Below are positions 27,775 to 36,069 of a stretch of 64,000 nt of DNA, piece after piece. How positions within the stretch are numbered: position 1 is the stretch's first letter; the number at the start of each line of letters is the position of its first letter. The notes under the pieces are model-generated. The model made no database searches, was not told where the DNA came from, and saw only the letters and a program-made list of their open reading frames with translations. The position numbers were made by a program, and so were the translations under genes. Origin of the DNA: CADEEN01 sp963840805 (GTDB lineage Bacteria > Pseudomonadota > Gammaproteobacteria > Burkholderiales > Burkholderiaceae_C); assembly GCA_963840805.1 (NCBI GenBank), contig CAWJAJ010000015.1:124001-188000 (forward strand), written 5' to 3'.

Positions 27775-29634
27775 CTAGATTTCTTCGACGCTGCGGCCTG
27801 CCAACGCCTGGCGGATGCCGCGGTTCATGCGCATCGCGGCGAAGGCTTCGGTGCCGTCGGCCAGCGCCTTGACCGCGGCGTCGATCGCGTGGTGGTCGTC
27901 GCCTTGCGCGACGTGCTGGGTCTGCACGATCAGCGCTTCGATCGTGCCGCGCTCGGCCTCGGTGAGCAGATCGGCGTCAGCAGCCAGCGCCGAGCGAGTG
28001 GCCAACACCATCCGCTCGGCCTCGACGCGCGCCTCGCGCAGGGAACGCGCGACCGCGTCGGCGTCGGCCAGCGCAAAGCCCTCGCGCAACATGCGCGCGA
28101 TGTCGTCGTCACCCAGTCCGTAGCTCGGCTTGACCGTTATCGCGGCTTCGACGCCGGAGGCCAGTTCGCGGGCACTGACGTTGAGCAAGCCGTCGGCGTC
28201 GACTTCGAACGTGACGCGGATGCGCGCCGCGCCGGCCACCATCGGTGGAATGCCACGCAGCTCGAAGCGCGCCAGCGAGCGGCAATCGGCGACCATCTCG
28301 CGCTCGCCCTGTACCACGTGCAACGCCATCGCGGTCTGGCCGTCCTGGTAGGTCGTGAAGTCCTGCGCCTTGGCCGTCGGGATGGTGCTGTTGCGCTCGA
28401 TGATCCGTTCCACCAGGCCACCCATCGTCTCGAGGCCGAGCGACAGCGGGATCACGTCGAGCAGCAGGATCTCGCCGTCGGGCGCGTTGCCGGCCAACTG
28501 GTTGGCCTGGATCGCGGCGCCCACGGCCACCACCTCGTCTGGATTCAGGTTGATCAACGGCGGGCGACCGAACAGCTCCCCGACCGCCGTTCGCACCGCG
28601 GGCATGCGTGTCGAGCCGCCAACCATCACGACGCCCTGCACGTCGTCACGGCTGACCCGGGCGTCACGCAGCACGCGCTTGACGACGCCCAGCGTCCGGT
28701 CGATCAGCGGCTTGGCAACGGCGTCCAGTCGCGCACGCGTCACGGCCACGGCCAGCGGCCCATCGGCCAGCGAGCAGGTCAGCGGGGCCGTCTCCGCCTC
28801 GGTCAGCGCCTCCTTGGCCGTGCGCGCCGCGACCAGCACCGCGCGGCGGTCGTGCGCGGTGGTGGATTGGCGGCCGGCCGCGGCCAGCGCCCACTCGGCC
28901 AGCGCAGCGTCGACATCGTCGCCACCCAGCGCCGCATCGCCCCCGGTGGCAACCACCTCGAAAACGCCCTTGGTCAGCCGCAGCAGCGAAATGTCGAAGG
29001 TGCCACCACCGAGGTCATAGACCGCGTACAGACCCTCGCTGGCATTGTCCAGCCCGTAGGCCACCGCCGCAGCGGTGGGCTCGTTGATCAGCCGCAGCAC
29101 GTTGAGGCCGGCAAGCCGGGCGGCGTCCTTGGTAGCCTGTCGCTGCGCATCATCGAAGTAGGCCGGCACGGTGATCACGGCGCCGAACAGCTCGTCGGCG
29201 TCGAAACTGTCCTCGGCGCGCTGGCGCAGTGCCGCAAGGATCTCGGCCGACACCTCGACGGGGGTCTTGACGCCATCGCGGGTCTCGATCGCGACCATCC
29301 CCGGTCGATCGACAAAGCGGTAGGGCAGCTTGGCATGCCCAGCCACATCCGCCAGCGCGCGGCCCATCAGGCGCTTGACAGAGACGACCGTGTCGAGCGG
29401 ATCGTCGGCCTGCGCCGCCAGCGCCTCGGCACCAATCTGCCGCCGTCCGTTCGCCAGGTAACGCACCGCCGACGGCAGGATCGCGCGGCCGTGGGCATCA
29501 GGCAGGCATTCGGCCACCCCATGGCGCACCGCGGCGACCAACGAGTTCGTCGTGCCCAGGTCGATACCGACCGCGATCCGACGCGTGTGCGGGTCGGGCG
29601 TCTGACCGGGTTCCGAGATTTGCAGCAGGGCCAT
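27775..29634 (-). CDS. hscA: Fe-S assembly chaperone HscA
   Basis: Specialised Hsp70 that, with HscB, helps release the cluster from IscU by binding its LPPVK motif. It starts MALLQISEPGQTPDPHTRRI at 29634. ATPase landmarks are VGIDLGTTNSLVAAV, LRLINEPTAAAVAYGLD, YDLGGGTFDISLLRL and GVVMVGGSTRMPAVR; the substrate-binding domain opens LLLDVIPLSLGLETMGG. The short C-terminal lid ending GRSVEEI is typical of HscA and shorter than DnaK. Length 619 residues, intact. Confidence 0.95.
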   Translation of the reverse strand: MALLQISEPGQTPDPHTRRIAVGIDLGTTNSLVAAVRHGVAECLPDAHGRAILPSAVRYLANGRRQIGAEALAAQADDPLDTVVSVKRLMGRALADVAGHAKLPYRFVDRPGMVAIETRDGVKTPVEVSAEILAALRQRAEDSFDADELFGAVITVPAYFDDAQRQATKDAARLAGLNVLRLINEPTAAAVAYGLDNASEGLYAVYDLGGGTFDISLLRLTKGVFEVVATGGDAALGGDDVDAALAEWALAAAGRQSTTAHDRRAVLVAARTAKEALTEAETAPLTCSLADGPLAVAVTRARLDAVAKPLIDRTLGVVKRVLRDARVSRDDVQGVVMVGGSTRMPAVRTAVGELFGRPPLINLNPDEVVAVGAAIQANQLAGNAPDGEILLLDVIPLSLGLETMGGLVERIIERNSTIPTAKAQDFTTYQDGQTAMALHVVQGEREMVADCRSLARFELRGIPPMVAGAARIRVTFEVDADGLLNVSARELASGVEAAITVKPSYGLGDDDIARMLREGFALADADAVARSLREARVEAERMVLATRSALAADADLLTEAERGTIEALIVQTQHVAQGDDHHAIDAAVKALADGTEAFAAMRMNRGIRQALAGRSVEEI

Positions 29635-29637
29635 CGA

Positions 29638-30159
29638 TCAGTCGTGCAGAGCGTCGAGCCGACGCGAGAGATCGGCTCGAAAACGGTGGATGAACATGAG
29701 CGCGCGCACCCGCTCGGCGGCCAGTGCGGGCGACGGCATGGCGCCGTCCAGCAGCGTCTGGAGTTGCGCCATCAGGTCGGCCTCGGCGGCATGCACCTCG
29801 GCCTCGAGTGTCGCGAGCGCCGCATCGCTGTCGGCCTCATCGAGGGCCTCGCGCCAGGCCATCTGCTGCATCAGGAAGTCCCCGGGCATCGCGGTGTTGC
29901 TGTGCGCTGCGATCGGCGCGCCACGCAGTTCGCACAGGTAGGCCGCGCGCGCCAGCGGCTCGCGCAGCCGCCGATAGGCCTCGTTGATACGCACCGACCA
30001 TTGCATCGCGACGCGTTGCGCCGCCGCACCCTCGGCGACGAAGCGATCTGGATGAGCCGATGCCTGCAGGCGGCGCCAGCGCTCGTCGAGATCCTTGCTG
30101 TCGATCTCGAAGCGCTTGGGCAAGCCGAACAGTGCGAAGTCGTTGTCATCGAGCTTCAT
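29638..30159 (-). CDS. hscB: Co-chaperone HscB
   Basis: J-domain co-chaperone that stimulates HscA and delivers IscU. The HPD motif is at residues 36-38 in ASAHPDRF, and the C-terminal helical IscU-binding domain holds DFLMQQMAWREALDEA. It starts MKLDDNDFALFGLPKRFEID at 30159, overlapping the upstream acetyltransferase stop by four bases, which ties the two genes translationally. Length 173 residues; three bases separate it from hscA. Confidence 0.95.
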   Translation of the reverse strand: MKLDDNDFALFGLPKRFEIDSKDLDERWRRLQASAHPDRFVAEGAAAQRVAMQWSVRINEAYRRLREPLARAAYLCELRGAPIAAHSNTAMPGDFLMQQMAWREALDEADSDAALATLEAEVHAAEADLMAQLQTLLDGAMPSPALAAERVRALMFIHRFRADLSRRLDALHD

Positions 30160-30644
30160 GCTGCGAGCGCCTTGGCAAGAAACAGCGACAGGCCGTTGTC
30201 GGGATAGCCACCGAACGGCCCGCGCCGCTGGTAGCCGCAGCGTTCGTACAAGCGCACCGCTTCCTGCTGGTCGCCCCCGGTTTCGAGCAACGAGAGGGTC
30301 AGGCCTTGCGCCCGCATCGAGGCTTCGAGCGTCTCGACCAAGCGGACACCGATGCGCCGGCCACGCTGCGTAGGATCCACGTACATGCGCTTGACTTCGC
30401 CGTAGGCGATGGCGTCGGTCTCGGGCTCGCCGGCCATGCAGCGGACAGCCGCCGTGCCGATCACGCGATCGCCTTGCCAGGCGGCGAAGAAGCCGACCTC
30501 GGGCGCGAGCAATTCCTCGATCGACAGGATGTGATTGGCTTGTGGTGGATACAGCGTGCGCAGGTAATCGTCGAGCGCAGCCAGCATCGGCACCACCTGG
30601 GGGTGGTCGGCGCGCTCGGGGCGGATAACGATATCGAGGCTCAT
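30156..30644 (-). CDS. GNAT family N-acetyltransferase inside the isc cluster
   Basis: A 162-residue acetyltransferase of the GNAT superfamily. The acetyl-CoA-binding segment is VKRMYVDPTQRGRRIGVRLV, with the Q/RxxGxG/A loop, and the end AVRLYERCGYQRRGPFGGYP is the usual final strand-helix. It resembles small YitI/putative acetyltransferases of unknown substrate. It lies between iscA and hscB, behind a terminator, and overlaps hscB by ATGA, so it probably heads its own hscB-hscA-fdx unit or depends on readthrough. A role in Fe-S assembly is not established. Confidence 0.85.
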   Translation of the reverse strand: MSLDIVIRPERADHPQVVPMLAALDDYLRTLYPPQANHILSIEELLAPEVGFFAAWQGDRVIGTAAVRCMAGEPETDAIAYGEVKRMYVDPTQRGRRIGVRLVETLEASMRAQGLTLSLLETGGDQQEAVRLYERCGYQRRGPFGGYPDNGLSLFLAKALAA

Positions 30645-30658
30645 GGGATGTGCGCGGC

Positions 30659-30684
30659 AAAAAAAGGCGCAGCCGCGCTGCGCC
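30659..30684 (-). terminator. Intrinsic terminator between iscA and the acetyltransferase gene
   Basis: On the minus strand the arms GGCGCAG and CTGCGCC pair perfectly around a five-base loop and are followed by seven T residues. It lies 19 bases beyond the iscA stop and just before the acetyltransferase start, dividing the isc cluster into iscRSUA and a distal part. Confidence 0.85.
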
Positions 30685-30703
30685 CGTCGGGGCCTGGCAG
30701 CGG

Positions 30704-31027
30704 CTACACGCGGAACGACTCGCCACAGCCGCAGCGATCCTTCTCGCGCGGGTTGTGGAACTTGAAGCCCTCGTTCAATCCTTCCCGCACAAAATCGAGT
30801 TCGGTGCCATCGAGGTAGGGCAGGCTCTTCGGGTCGATCAGCACCTTGACGCCGTGACCCTCGAAGACATGGTCTTCGGGCGCCACCTCGTCGGCATATT
30901 CCAGCTTGTAGGCCAGGCCCGAGCAGCCGGTGGTCTTGACTCCCAGCCGCACACCGACGCCCTTGCCGCGGCGGGCAATGTAGCGGCTGACGTGTCGGGC
31001 CGCGGCCTCGGTGAGCGTGACCGGCAT
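30704..31027 (-). CDS. iscA: Iron-sulfur cluster assembly protein IscA
   Basis: A-type carrier that receives and delivers Fe-S clusters. The three invariant cysteines are present: Cys35 in VKTTGCSGLAYKLEY and Cys99 and Cys101 in DRCGCGESFRV. It starts MPVTLTEAAARHVSRYIARR at 31027; the frame is open upstream into iscU, but the family begins here. Length 107 residues. It follows iscU within two bases and is followed by a terminator. Confidence 0.95.
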   Translation of the reverse strand: MPVTLTEAAARHVSRYIARRGKGVGVRLGVKTTGCSGLAYKLEYADEVAPEDHVFEGHGVKVLIDPKSLPYLDGTELDFVREGLNEGFKFHNPREKDRCGCGESFRV

Positions 31028-31028
31028 C

Positions 31029-31415
31029 TCAGTGGGCTCTCTTGGCCTTGTAATCCTCGACCGCCGCCTTGATCGCATCTTCGGCGAGGATCGAGCAGTG
31101 GATCTTCACCGGCGGCAGCGCCAGTTCCTCGGCGATCCGAGTGTTCTTGATCGTCAGCGCCTCGTCGAGCGACTTGCCCTTGACCCATTCGGTGACCAGC
31201 GAACTCGACGCGATCGCCGAGCCGCAGCCGTAGGTCTTGAACTTGGCATCCTCGATCAGGCCGGTGGCGGGATCGACCTTGATCTGCAATTTCATCACGT
31301 CGCCGCACGCCGGCGCACCGACCATGCCGGTGCCGACGGTCTCGTCGCCCTTGTCGAACGAGCCGACGTTGCGCGGATTTTCGTAGTGGTCGATGACCTT
31401 TTCGCTGTATGCCAT
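31029..31415 (-). CDS. iscU: Fe-S cluster scaffold protein IscU
   Basis: Scaffold on which [2Fe-2S] clusters are built from sulfur supplied by IscS. Ligand cysteines 37 (GAPACGDV), 64 (YGCGSAIASSS) and 107 (IHCSILAEDA) are all present, as is the LPPVK motif (residues 100-104) recognised by HscA. It starts MAYSEKVIDHYENPRNVGSF, is 128 residues long, and follows iscS by 18 bases. Confidence 0.97.
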   Translation of the reverse strand: MAYSEKVIDHYENPRNVGSFDKGDETVGTGMVGAPACGDVMKLQIKVDPATGLIEDAKFKTYGCGSAIASSSLVTEWVKGKSLDEALTIKNTRIAEELALPPVKIHCSILAEDAIKAAVEDYKAKRAH

Positions 31416-31433
31416 GTCAGTGCTCCATCCAAT

Positions 31434-32654
31434 TCAATGCGCGGTCCACTGGATCGTGCTGATGTCGATCCCGTCTTTGAACATTTCCCACAGGGGCGAA
31501 AGCTCTCTGAGCTTGGCCACGCGGTCCTTCAGCGTACTGACCGCGTAGTCGATTTCCTCTTCGGTCGTGAAGCGTCCGATCGTCATGCGCAGGCTCGAAT
31601 GCGCCAGTTCGTCGCTGCGCCCGAGCGCGCGCAACACATAGCTGGGCTCCAGGCTGGCCGAGGTGCAAGCCGAGCCGGAACTGACCGCGATGCCCTTCAC
31701 GCCCATGATCAATGATTCGCCCTCGACGAAGTTGAAGCTGATGTTGAGGTTGTGCGGCACGCGCTTTTCGAGGTGGCCGTTGATGAACACCTGCTCGATG
31801 TCGGTGAGCCCACGCACCAGGCGCTGCTGGAGCATGCGAATGCGCTCGCTCTCGACGCCCATCTCCTCGCGCGCGATGCGGAAGGCCTCGCCCATGCCGA
31901 CGCACTGGTGTGTCGGCAACGTGCCTGAGCGCATGCCGCGCTCGTGGCCGCCGCCGTGCATCTGCGCCTCGATGCGCACGCGCGGTTTGCGCCGGACATA
32001 CAGCGCACCGATGCCCTTGGGGCCGTAGGTTTTGTGCGAAGCCAGGCTCATCAGGTCGACCGGCAGCGTGGCCAGGTCGATCGCCACCTTGCCGGTGGCC
32101 TGCGCCGCGTCGACGTGGAAGATGATGCCGCGCTCGCGGCACAGTGCGCCGATCGCCGGAATATCCTGGATCACGCCGATCTCGTTGTTGACGAACATCA
32201 CCGAGGCCAGGATCGTGTCGGGACGCAACGCGGCCTTGAAGGCGTCGAGGTCGAGCAGGCCGTCCTGCTGTACACCGAGATAGGTCACCTCGAAGCCTTG
32301 GCGCTCGAGTTCGCGGCAGGTGTCGAGCACGGCCTTGTGCTCGGTCTTGACCGTCACGATGTGCTTGCCGCGTGTCTTGTAGAAGTGCGCCGCGCCTTTG
32401 AGAGCCAGGTTGTTGCTCTCGGTTGCGCCCGAGGTCCAGACGATCTCGCGCGGGTCGGCGCCGATCAGCTCGGCGACCTGAACGCGGGCCTTCTCGACCG
32501 CCGCTTCGGCTTCCCAACCCCAGGCATGACTGCGCGACGCGGGGTTGCCGAAGTGCTCACGCAGCCAGGGCACCATCGCATCGACCACGCGCGGGTCGAC
32601 CGGCGTCGTCGCGCCATAGTCCATGTAGATCGGAAAGTGCGGCGTCATGTCCAT
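31434..32654 (-). CDS. iscS: Cysteine desulfurase IscS
   Basis: PLP enzyme that takes sulfur from cysteine for Fe-S clusters and thiolated tRNA. The PLP lysine is in SLASHKTYGPKGIGALYV, the phosphate-binding region is IVWTSGATESNNLALKG, and the mobile-loop catalytic cysteine is in SGSACTSASLEPSYVL. The C-terminal SPLWEMFKDGIDISTIQW is typical of the IscS group. It starts MDMTPHFPIYMDYGATTPVD at 32654, with an internal Met two codons later as an alternative; no strong ribosome binding site distinguishes them. About 406 residues, intact. Confidence 0.96.
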   Translation of the reverse strand: MDMTPHFPIYMDYGATTPVDPRVVDAMVPWLREHFGNPASRSHAWGWEAEAAVEKARVQVAELIGADPREIVWTSGATESNNLALKGAAHFYKTRGKHIVTVKTEHKAVLDTCRELERQGFEVTYLGVQQDGLLDLDAFKAALRPDTILASVMFVNNEIGVIQDIPAIGALCRERGIIFHVDAAQATGKVAIDLATLPVDLMSLASHKTYGPKGIGALYVRRKPRVRIEAQMHGGGHERGMRSGTLPTHQCVGMGEAFRIAREEMGVESERIRMLQQRLVRGLTDIEQVFINGHLEKRVPHNLNISFNFVEGESLIMGVKGIAVSSGSACTSASLEPSYVLRALGRSDELAHSSLRMTIGRFTTEEEIDYAVSTLKDRVAKLRELSPLWEMFKDGIDISTIQWTAH

Positions 32655-32683
32655 GATCGATGTCTCGTTCTTGCGGGCGAGGC

Positions 32684-33217
32684 TTACTTGGTGAGGGCAG
32701 CACCGAGTGCGAACACCGAGTTCGGCGCTGTGACGCGAATCGGCTTGACGACCGGCGCCGACGAAATTGCGCGCTTGATCGGTGGCTCGATCACCGACAC
32801 GCCCTTGGCCAACTGATCATCGACCAGCTTCTTCAGCGTGACGCCGTCGAGGAACTCGATCATCTTGCCGTTGAGCGCGCTCCATAGGTCGTGCGTCATG
32901 CACTTGCCATTGTCGTCGCCCATGCAGTTTTCCTTGCCGCCGCAACCCGTGGCGTCGATCGGTTCATCGACGGCGACGATGATGTCGGCAACGGTGATGT
33001 TTTCGGCGCCGCGGCCCAGCGAGTAACCCCCGCCGGGGCCCCGGGTGCTCTCGACCAACTCGGCACGCCGCAGCTTGCCGAACAGTTGCTCGAGGTAGGA
33101 CAGCGAGATCTGCTGCCGCGCACTGATCGCTGCCAACGCCACCGGGCCGTTGGTCGAGCGCAAGCCGAGGTCGATCATGGCGGTAACGGCGAAGCGGCCT
33201 TTGGTCGTGAGACGCAT
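32684..33217 (-). CDS. iscR: Fe-S cluster regulator IscR
   Basis: Rrf2-family repressor of the isc operon that senses cluster supply. It starts MRLTTKGRFAVTAMIDLGLR at 33217 with an AGGAGA site, although the frame is open further upstream. The winged helix includes SLSYLEQLFGKLRRAELVES and RGPGGGYSLGR. Cluster ligands Cys92, Cys98, Cys106 and His109 are present; the last spacing is two residues longer than in E. coli (Cys104, His107). Length 177 residues. First gene of the cluster; it probably represses its own promoter. Confidence 0.95.
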   Translation of the reverse strand: MRLTTKGRFAVTAMIDLGLRSTNGPVALAAISARQQISLSYLEQLFGKLRRAELVESTRGPGGGYSLGRGAENITVADIIVAVDEPIDATGCGGKENCMGDDNGKCMTHDLWSALNGKMIEFLDGVTLKKLVDDQLAKGVSVIEPPIKRAISSAPVVKPIRVTAPNSVFALGAALTK

Positions 33218-33319
33218 GTGTTTCTCCTGCAAGAGGGGTCGGGACGGCACCGCGGCCTGCCGCCGGCCGGCTGCAGCGCTGTTGCACCACAGCAGGCCAA
33301 CGGGTTAACCCTGGCTTGT

Positions 33320-33342
33320 TCCCGATCAGTTCAGTCAAGTAT
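33320..33342 (-). promoter_or_regulatory. Candidate type 1 IscR-binding site upstream of iscR
   Basis: About 100 bases upstream of iscR the minus strand reads ATACTTGACT, then a short AT-richer centre, then TGATCGGGA. This fits the imperfect palindrome of type 1 IscR sites (ATA-YYGACT-AGTCRRGTAT). A TATACT hexamer overlaps its left edge and could be the -10 box, so a bound repressor would cover the start point. Sequence match seen; binding inferred. Confidence 0.55.
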
Positions 33343-33374
33343 AGCGGAAGCCGACTGTTTTGGTCGGGTTCGGA

Positions 33375-33845
33375 TCAGGAAGTTCCGAGGCGCTCTCTCA
33401 AATCAGCGATCAGTGCGTCGCAGCCCCGCTCGACGATGTCGAGCACCCGCTCGAATCCGTCCGGGCCGCCCTGGTAGGGATCGGGGACCTCGACCGCAGC
33501 GAACAGGCGCAACTCGGCCGCAGCGCCCCCGGGCTTCAGGCGCTCGAGGTCCGACAGGTTGTCTTCGTCCATCGCCAGCACGAGGTCGAACCGGTGGAAA
33601 TCGGCTTCGATCACCTGCCGCGCCCGCAGCCCCGACAAGTCGTAGCCCCGCCGCTGCGCATGGCGCTGTGAGCGGGCGTCCGGCGCGCTGCCAATGTGCC
33701 AGTCTCCGGTGCCCGCGGAATCGACCTCGACCTGCCCGTGCAATCCCTGCGCGCGCAAGCGCTCTCGCAGCACGCCCTCGGCCGTCGGCGAGCGGCAGAT
33801 GTTGCCAAGGCAGACCATCAGCACACGCACCGGGCGCGCGCTCAT
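33375..33845 (-). CDS. Low-molecular-weight protein tyrosine phosphatase
   Basis: A 156-residue LMW-PTP. The phosphate loop is VCLGNICRSPTAEG, with catalytic Cys12 and Arg18, and the general acid is Asp122 in VEVPDPYQGGPDG. It starts MSARPVRVLM at 33845, overlapping the uvrB stop by four bases, so it is co-translated with uvrB. LMW-PTPs often act with tyrosine kinases of polysaccharide export, but no such genes are nearby, so the target is unknown. Confidence 0.93.
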   Translation of the reverse strand: MSARPVRVLMVCLGNICRSPTAEGVLRERLRAQGLHGQVEVDSAGTGDWHIGSAPDARSQRHAQRRGYDLSGLRARQVIEADFHRFDLVLAMDEDNLSDLERLKPGGAAAELRLFAAVEVPDPYQGGPDGFERVLDIVERGCDALIADLRERLGTS

Positions 33846-35974
33846 CGGGCGCCCTGCGGGCTGCCGCCCAACGGCACCACGTTGACATCGTGGCCCGGGG
33901 CACCGAAGGCCTGTTCGCGCAGCAACGCCAGTTGGTCGCGCACGCGCGCCGCCTTCTCGAACTCCAGGTTGCGGGCATGCTCGAGCATCTGTTTCTCGAG
34001 CAGCTTGATGCGTTTGCCGAGGTCCTTCTCGCTCATCACTTCGACTTCGGCCGCGGCATGCGCACGCTGCAGGTCGTCCCTGGCGCTCTTGGCCGAAACC
34101 GCACCGTCGATCAGGTCGCGCACCTGCTTGACAACGCTGCGCGGCGTGATGCCGTGCGCTTCGTTGTGCGCGATCTGCCTGGCGCGCCGCCGCTCGGTCT
34201 CGCCGATCGCACGGCGCATCGACTCCGTCACCTTGTCGGCATACAGGATGGCCTTGCCGTGGAGGTTGCGCGCGGCGCGGCCGATGGTCTGGATCAACGA
34301 CCGCTCGGCGCGCAGGAAGCCTTCCTTGTCGGCATCGAGGATCGCCACCAGCGACACCTCGGGGATGTCCAGACCCTCGCGCAGCAGGTTGATGCCGACG
34401 AGCACGTCGAACATCCCGAGCCGCAGGTCGCGCAGGATCTCGACCCGCTCGACAGTATCGATGTCGCTGTGCAGGTAACGCACCTTGACGCCGTTGTCGG
34501 CCAGGTAGTCGGTCAGTTGCTCGGCCATGCGCTTGGTCAGCGTGGTGATCAGCACGCGCTCGCCGACTTCCACGCGCAGGCGGATCTCCTGCAGCACGTC
34601 GTCGACCTGATGCGTTGCGGAGCGCACCTCGACCACCGGATCGATCAGCCCGGTCGGCCGCACCAGCTGTTCGACCACCTGGCCGGCATGCTGCTGCTCG
34701 TACGCCGCCGGCGTGGCCGAGACGAAGATCGACTGCCGCATCTTCTTCTCGAACTCCTCGAACTTCAGCGGCCGGTTGTCGAGTGCGCTCGGCAGGCGAA
34801 AACCGTACTCGACGAGCGTCGTCTTGCGGGCACGGTCGCCGTTGTACATGCCACCGAGCTGGCCAATCAGCACGTGGCTCTCGTCGAGGAACATCAGCGC
34901 ATCCGGCGGCAGGTAGTCGACCATCGTCGGCGGCGGCTCGCCCGGCTTGGCGCCCGACAGATGGCGGGTGTAGTTCTCGATGCCCTTGCAATGTCCGACC
35001 TCCTGCATCATCTCGAGATCGAAGCGGGTGCGCTGCTCGAGCCGCTGCGCCTCCACCAGCTTGCCGGCGGCGACGAATTCGGCCACGCGGTCGCGCAGTT
35101 CGGCTTTGATGGTTTCGATCGCGGCGAGTACGCGGTCGCGCGGCGTCACGTAATGGCTCGACGGGTAGATCACGAAGCGCGGCACCTTCTGCCGGATGCG
35201 GCCGGTCAGCGGGTCCAGCAGCGAGAGCGACTCGATCTGGTCGTCGAACAGCTCGATGCGCACTGCCAACTCCGAATGCTCGGCCGGAAAGACGTCGATC
35301 ACGTCGCCGCGCACGCGGAAGCTGCCGCGCGAGAAATCGGTTTCGTTGCGCGTGTACTGCATGCGGATCAGCTGCGCGATCGCGTCGCGCTGGCCGATCT
35401 TGTCGCCGACCCGGGCGATGAAGCGCATCTGCGTGTAATCCTCGGGCTTGCCGATGCCGTAGATCGCGCTGACGCTGGCGACGATGACGACATCGCGGCG
35501 CTCGAGCACGCTCTTGGTCGCCGACAGCCGCATCTGCTCGATGTGCTCGTTGATCGCACTGTCCTTCTCGATGAACAGGTCGCGCTGCGGCACGTAGGCT
35601 TCGGGCTGGTAGTAGTCGTAGTAGCTGACGAAGTACTCGACCGCATTCTTCGGGAAGAACTCGCGGAACTCGCTGTACAGCTGCGCGGCCAGCGTCTTGT
35701 TCGGCGCGAACACGATCGCCGGTCGGCCCAGCCGGGCGATGACGTTGGCCATCGTGAAGGTCTTGCCCGAGCCGGTCACGCCGAGCAGCGTCTGGTAGGC
35801 CAGGCCGTCGTTGACACCTTCGACCAATTGCGTGATCGCGGTCGGCTGGTCGCCGGCCGGTGCGTAGGGCTGGTACAGCTGAAACGGCGATCCCGGAAAC
35901 GACACGAACGTTCCATCGCGCTCGGCCACGGGGGCGGCTTGGGTGATCGGCAGTGCTTCAGGAACTGAGGACAT
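33842..35974 (-). CDS. uvrB: Excinuclease ABC subunit B
   Basis: DNA-damage verification helicase of nucleotide excision repair. The Walker A motif GVTGSGKT is at residues 65-72, the beta-hairpin region is EYFVSYYDYYQPEAYVPQRD, DEAD-type motif II appears as MFLDESHVLI, and motif VI is IQTIGRAARN; a C-terminal UVR domain (LEKQMLEHARNLEFEKAARV) binds UvrC. I start at ATG 35974 (MSSVPEALPITQAAP); a TTG at 35986 is possible, and neither has a clear ribosome binding site. About 710 residues, intact. It diverges from the aminotransferase gene. Confidence 0.97.
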   Translation of the reverse strand: MSSVPEALPITQAAPVAERDGTFVSFPGSPFQLYQPYAPAGDQPTAITQLVEGVNDGLAYQTLLGVTGSGKTFTMANVIARLGRPAIVFAPNKTLAAQLYSEFREFFPKNAVEYFVSYYDYYQPEAYVPQRDLFIEKDSAINEHIEQMRLSATKSVLERRDVVIVASVSAIYGIGKPEDYTQMRFIARVGDKIGQRDAIAQLIRMQYTRNETDFSRGSFRVRGDVIDVFPAEHSELAVRIELFDDQIESLSLLDPLTGRIRQKVPRFVIYPSSHYVTPRDRVLAAIETIKAELRDRVAEFVAAGKLVEAQRLEQRTRFDLEMMQEVGHCKGIENYTRHLSGAKPGEPPPTMVDYLPPDALMFLDESHVLIGQLGGMYNGDRARKTTLVEYGFRLPSALDNRPLKFEEFEKKMRQSIFVSATPAAYEQQHAGQVVEQLVRPTGLIDPVVEVRSATHQVDDVLQEIRLRVEVGERVLITTLTKRMAEQLTDYLADNGVKVRYLHSDIDTVERVEILRDLRLGMFDVLVGINLLREGLDIPEVSLVAILDADKEGFLRAERSLIQTIGRAARNLHGKAILYADKVTESMRRAIGETERRRARQIAHNEAHGITPRSVVKQVRDLIDGAVSAKSARDDLQRAHAAAEVEVMSEKDLGKRIKLLEKQMLEHARNLEFEKAARVRDQLALLREQAFGAPGHDVNVVPLGGSPQGAR

Positions 35975-36069
35975 CGGGGGAAACAAGGGTTGACCCGTAA
36001 AATCGGGATCACCCGGCAGCGTACCGCAACGCGGCGCCGCCTTCCTCCTCCTGCTGCCAACACCGTCTC

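Noticed and set aside
27427..30207. 926-codon open frame opposite fdx, hscA and hscB
   Set aside because: Antisense shadow of three clearly real genes.
32891..35968. 1025-codon open frame on the plus strand opposite uvrB
   Set aside because: Composition (His, Arg, Gln, Ala rich), no family features and perfect antisense overlap with intact uvrB and iscR show it is an artefact of GC-rich third positions.
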